This document shows, piece after piece, positions 63,218-64,000 of a stretch of DNA of 64,000 nucleotides. The DNA is from Paraburkholderia aromaticivorans (lineage in GTDB: Bacteria > Pseudomonadota > Gammaproteobacteria > Burkholderiales > Burkholderiaceae): contig NZ_CP051514.1 in the NCBI RefSeq assembly GCF_012689525.1, positions 496,001 to 560,000 on the forward strand. Direction: 5' to 3'. The notes under the pieces were generated by a model, which saw only the letters and a list, made by a program, of their open reading frames with translations, was not told the origin of the DNA and did not search any database. Every line of letters begins with the position of its first letter. The first letter of the stretch is position 1. The position numbers and the translations under genes were made by a program.

Positions 63218-63421
63218 TTACAGCGGCGAGATATTCGCGGCCTGCATACCCTTCGGGCCGCGCTTTGTCTCGTAGCTCACCTTCTGGTTTTCTGTGAGCG
63301 TCTTGAACCCATCGCCACGCACTTCCGAGAAGTGAGCGAAAAGATCGTCGCCGCCAGCGTCAGGAGTAATGAAGCCAAAGTCTTTGCTATCGTTGAACCA
63401 CTTGACAGTACCGGTATCCAT
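63218..63421 (-). CDS. cspA: Cold-shock protein
   Basis: A 67-residue OB-fold nucleic-acid-binding protein. RNP1-like KDFGFITPD and RNP2-like DLFAHFSEV are present, as is the family ending ([20 protein letters not shown]). It starts at ATG 63421 ([12 protein letters not shown]). It acts as an RNA chaperone under cold or other stress. A 5' leader of unknown length lies upstream (63422 onward) and could carry temperature regulation as in other csp genes. Confidence 0.95.
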   Translation of the reverse strand: MDTGTVKWFNDSKDFGFITPDAGGDDLFAHFSEVRGDGFKTLTENQKVSYETKRGPKGMQAANISPL

Positions 63422-63911
63422 GAGAATTCCTTGAGATAAAATAATAGCCCCGTTGCGGAGCGACAAAAACTTCAAGGAAGAGGAGAGGATAACGAGTACC
63501 GCACAGAACAGGCGGCAAGTGGTGATCAGCAATCGGGCTTCTTGAATATTCCGAAGGTCACGGTATAGCGACCGAGCAATAATGTCAACGCTTTTCGCGC
63601 TTCGCCCTGCCAAGGCAGCCGGGAGAGATTCAGCCCGTGGTTCCCAGAATGACAGACGGGCGCCCTGTCGGACGCGCGGAGGAATACTGGCTTCGCGCGC
63701 TGGAGCAGCATCTGCGGGAGTGGGCTCACGTGCCCTGGGCAGGATGGGCGTCCTGAAGCGCGGGCCGACGAATACTGGCACCGGACGCAACTTTGAGGCG
63801 CAATGATCGCCGCGAGTCCCTTGACCTGACCCGCGGCGATCACTATCCATCTTCAGAAGCGTGAGCTATTTCCCTCCGTTCACTTTGCAATCGCAAGAGG
63901 GCCGTCCGACG
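63422..63911. other. cspA upstream region, no gene seen
   Basis: About 490 bases between cspA and the Hsp20 gene end. It should include the cspA promoter and leader. Frames here are not convincing as proteins. Confidence 0.4.
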
Positions 63912-64000
63912 CTAGCCAATATCGATCGTGCGGCTGGCAGATCGCGAGGGCTCATATTTGGGTACGGTCAATGTAAGCACGCCCTTGTCAAACTTTGCGA
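63912..64000 (-). CDS. Hsp20 small heat-shock protein, C-terminal end
   Basis: The last 28 residues of a protein whose gene continues past the window. It reads KFDKGVLTLTVPKYEPSRSA and SRTIDIG before the stop at 63912. The FDKGVLTLTVPK strand is the conserved end of the alpha-crystallin domain and the I-x-I-type tail (TIDIG) is the oligomerisation motif of Hsp20 proteins. Confidence 0.8.
   Translation of the reverse strand, partial: AKFDKGVLTLTVPKYEPSRSASRTIDIG

Overview
The window is high-GC betaproteobacterial DNA. Gene content and protein style point to the Burkholderiaceae (Paraburkholderia, Caballeronia or Burkholderia), probably a secondary replicon or genomic island. The evidence is the IS set (IS66, IS3, IS6, IS91, IS5), a RIT element, a class III cyclase-ATPase, and a cluster of small stress genes. 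This assignment is inference from protein resemblance, not from a database search. No rRNA, tRNA, CRISPR array or replication origin was seen.

Bases 1-12.7 kb are a nest of mobile elements. The right part of an IS66 element comes first, then a group II intron (about 1851-5093) whose reverse transcriptase is split by an IS3-family element. A single HEPN-type gene (5290-6825) follows. A second, oppositely oriented group II intron (about 12423-7195) has been hit twice by the same IS3-family element, each time with the 5-bp target duplication CTTCC. Fragments of two tyrosine recombinases lie beyond it. An isocitrate lyase gene (aceA, 13090-14670), with two palindromes upstream and a clear terminator, sits between this nest and an IS6-family transposase.

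Bases 16.7-23.6 kb hold the most interesting cargo, a predicted conflict (defence) cassette. It encodes a multi-module TIR protein, then, with a 4-nt overlap, a large STAND NTPase with a membrane segment and 16 WD40 repeats that are almost identical at DNA level. A decayed TPR gene and a tandem SLATT/DUF4231 two-TM effector protein follow. Next come a ParD-like/ParE-like addiction module with a frameshifted toxin and a protein with two HTH-like units. From 26.4 to 34.6 kb there are a truncated IS91-family transposase, a complete IS91-type element carrying its own tyrosine recombinase, and a complete RIT element (three overlapping recombinase genes, perfect 26-bp terminal repeats) inserted into the recombinase of another IS91-type element.

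Bases 35-64 kb are gene-dense and look like a stress-tolerance island. It carries a SAM-cyclase-ATPase-TPR regulator, an acyl-CoA ligase, histidine kinases and response regulators, RsbQ with a PAS histidine kinase, Mn-catalase, Hsp20 genes, CspA, an H-NS-like protein, a formate/nitrite-type transporter, a transglutaminase-like protein, alpha/beta hydrolases and a thioredoxin-reductase-like flavoprotein. Part of the island is present twice (about 42.6-49.7 kb and 55.9-60.6 kb). The two copies have decayed reciprocally: HAD phosphatase, hydrolase and flavoprotein are dead in the first and intact in the second, whereas the transporter is intact in the first and a fragment in the second. One IS5-family element (CTAA duplication) separates the copies.
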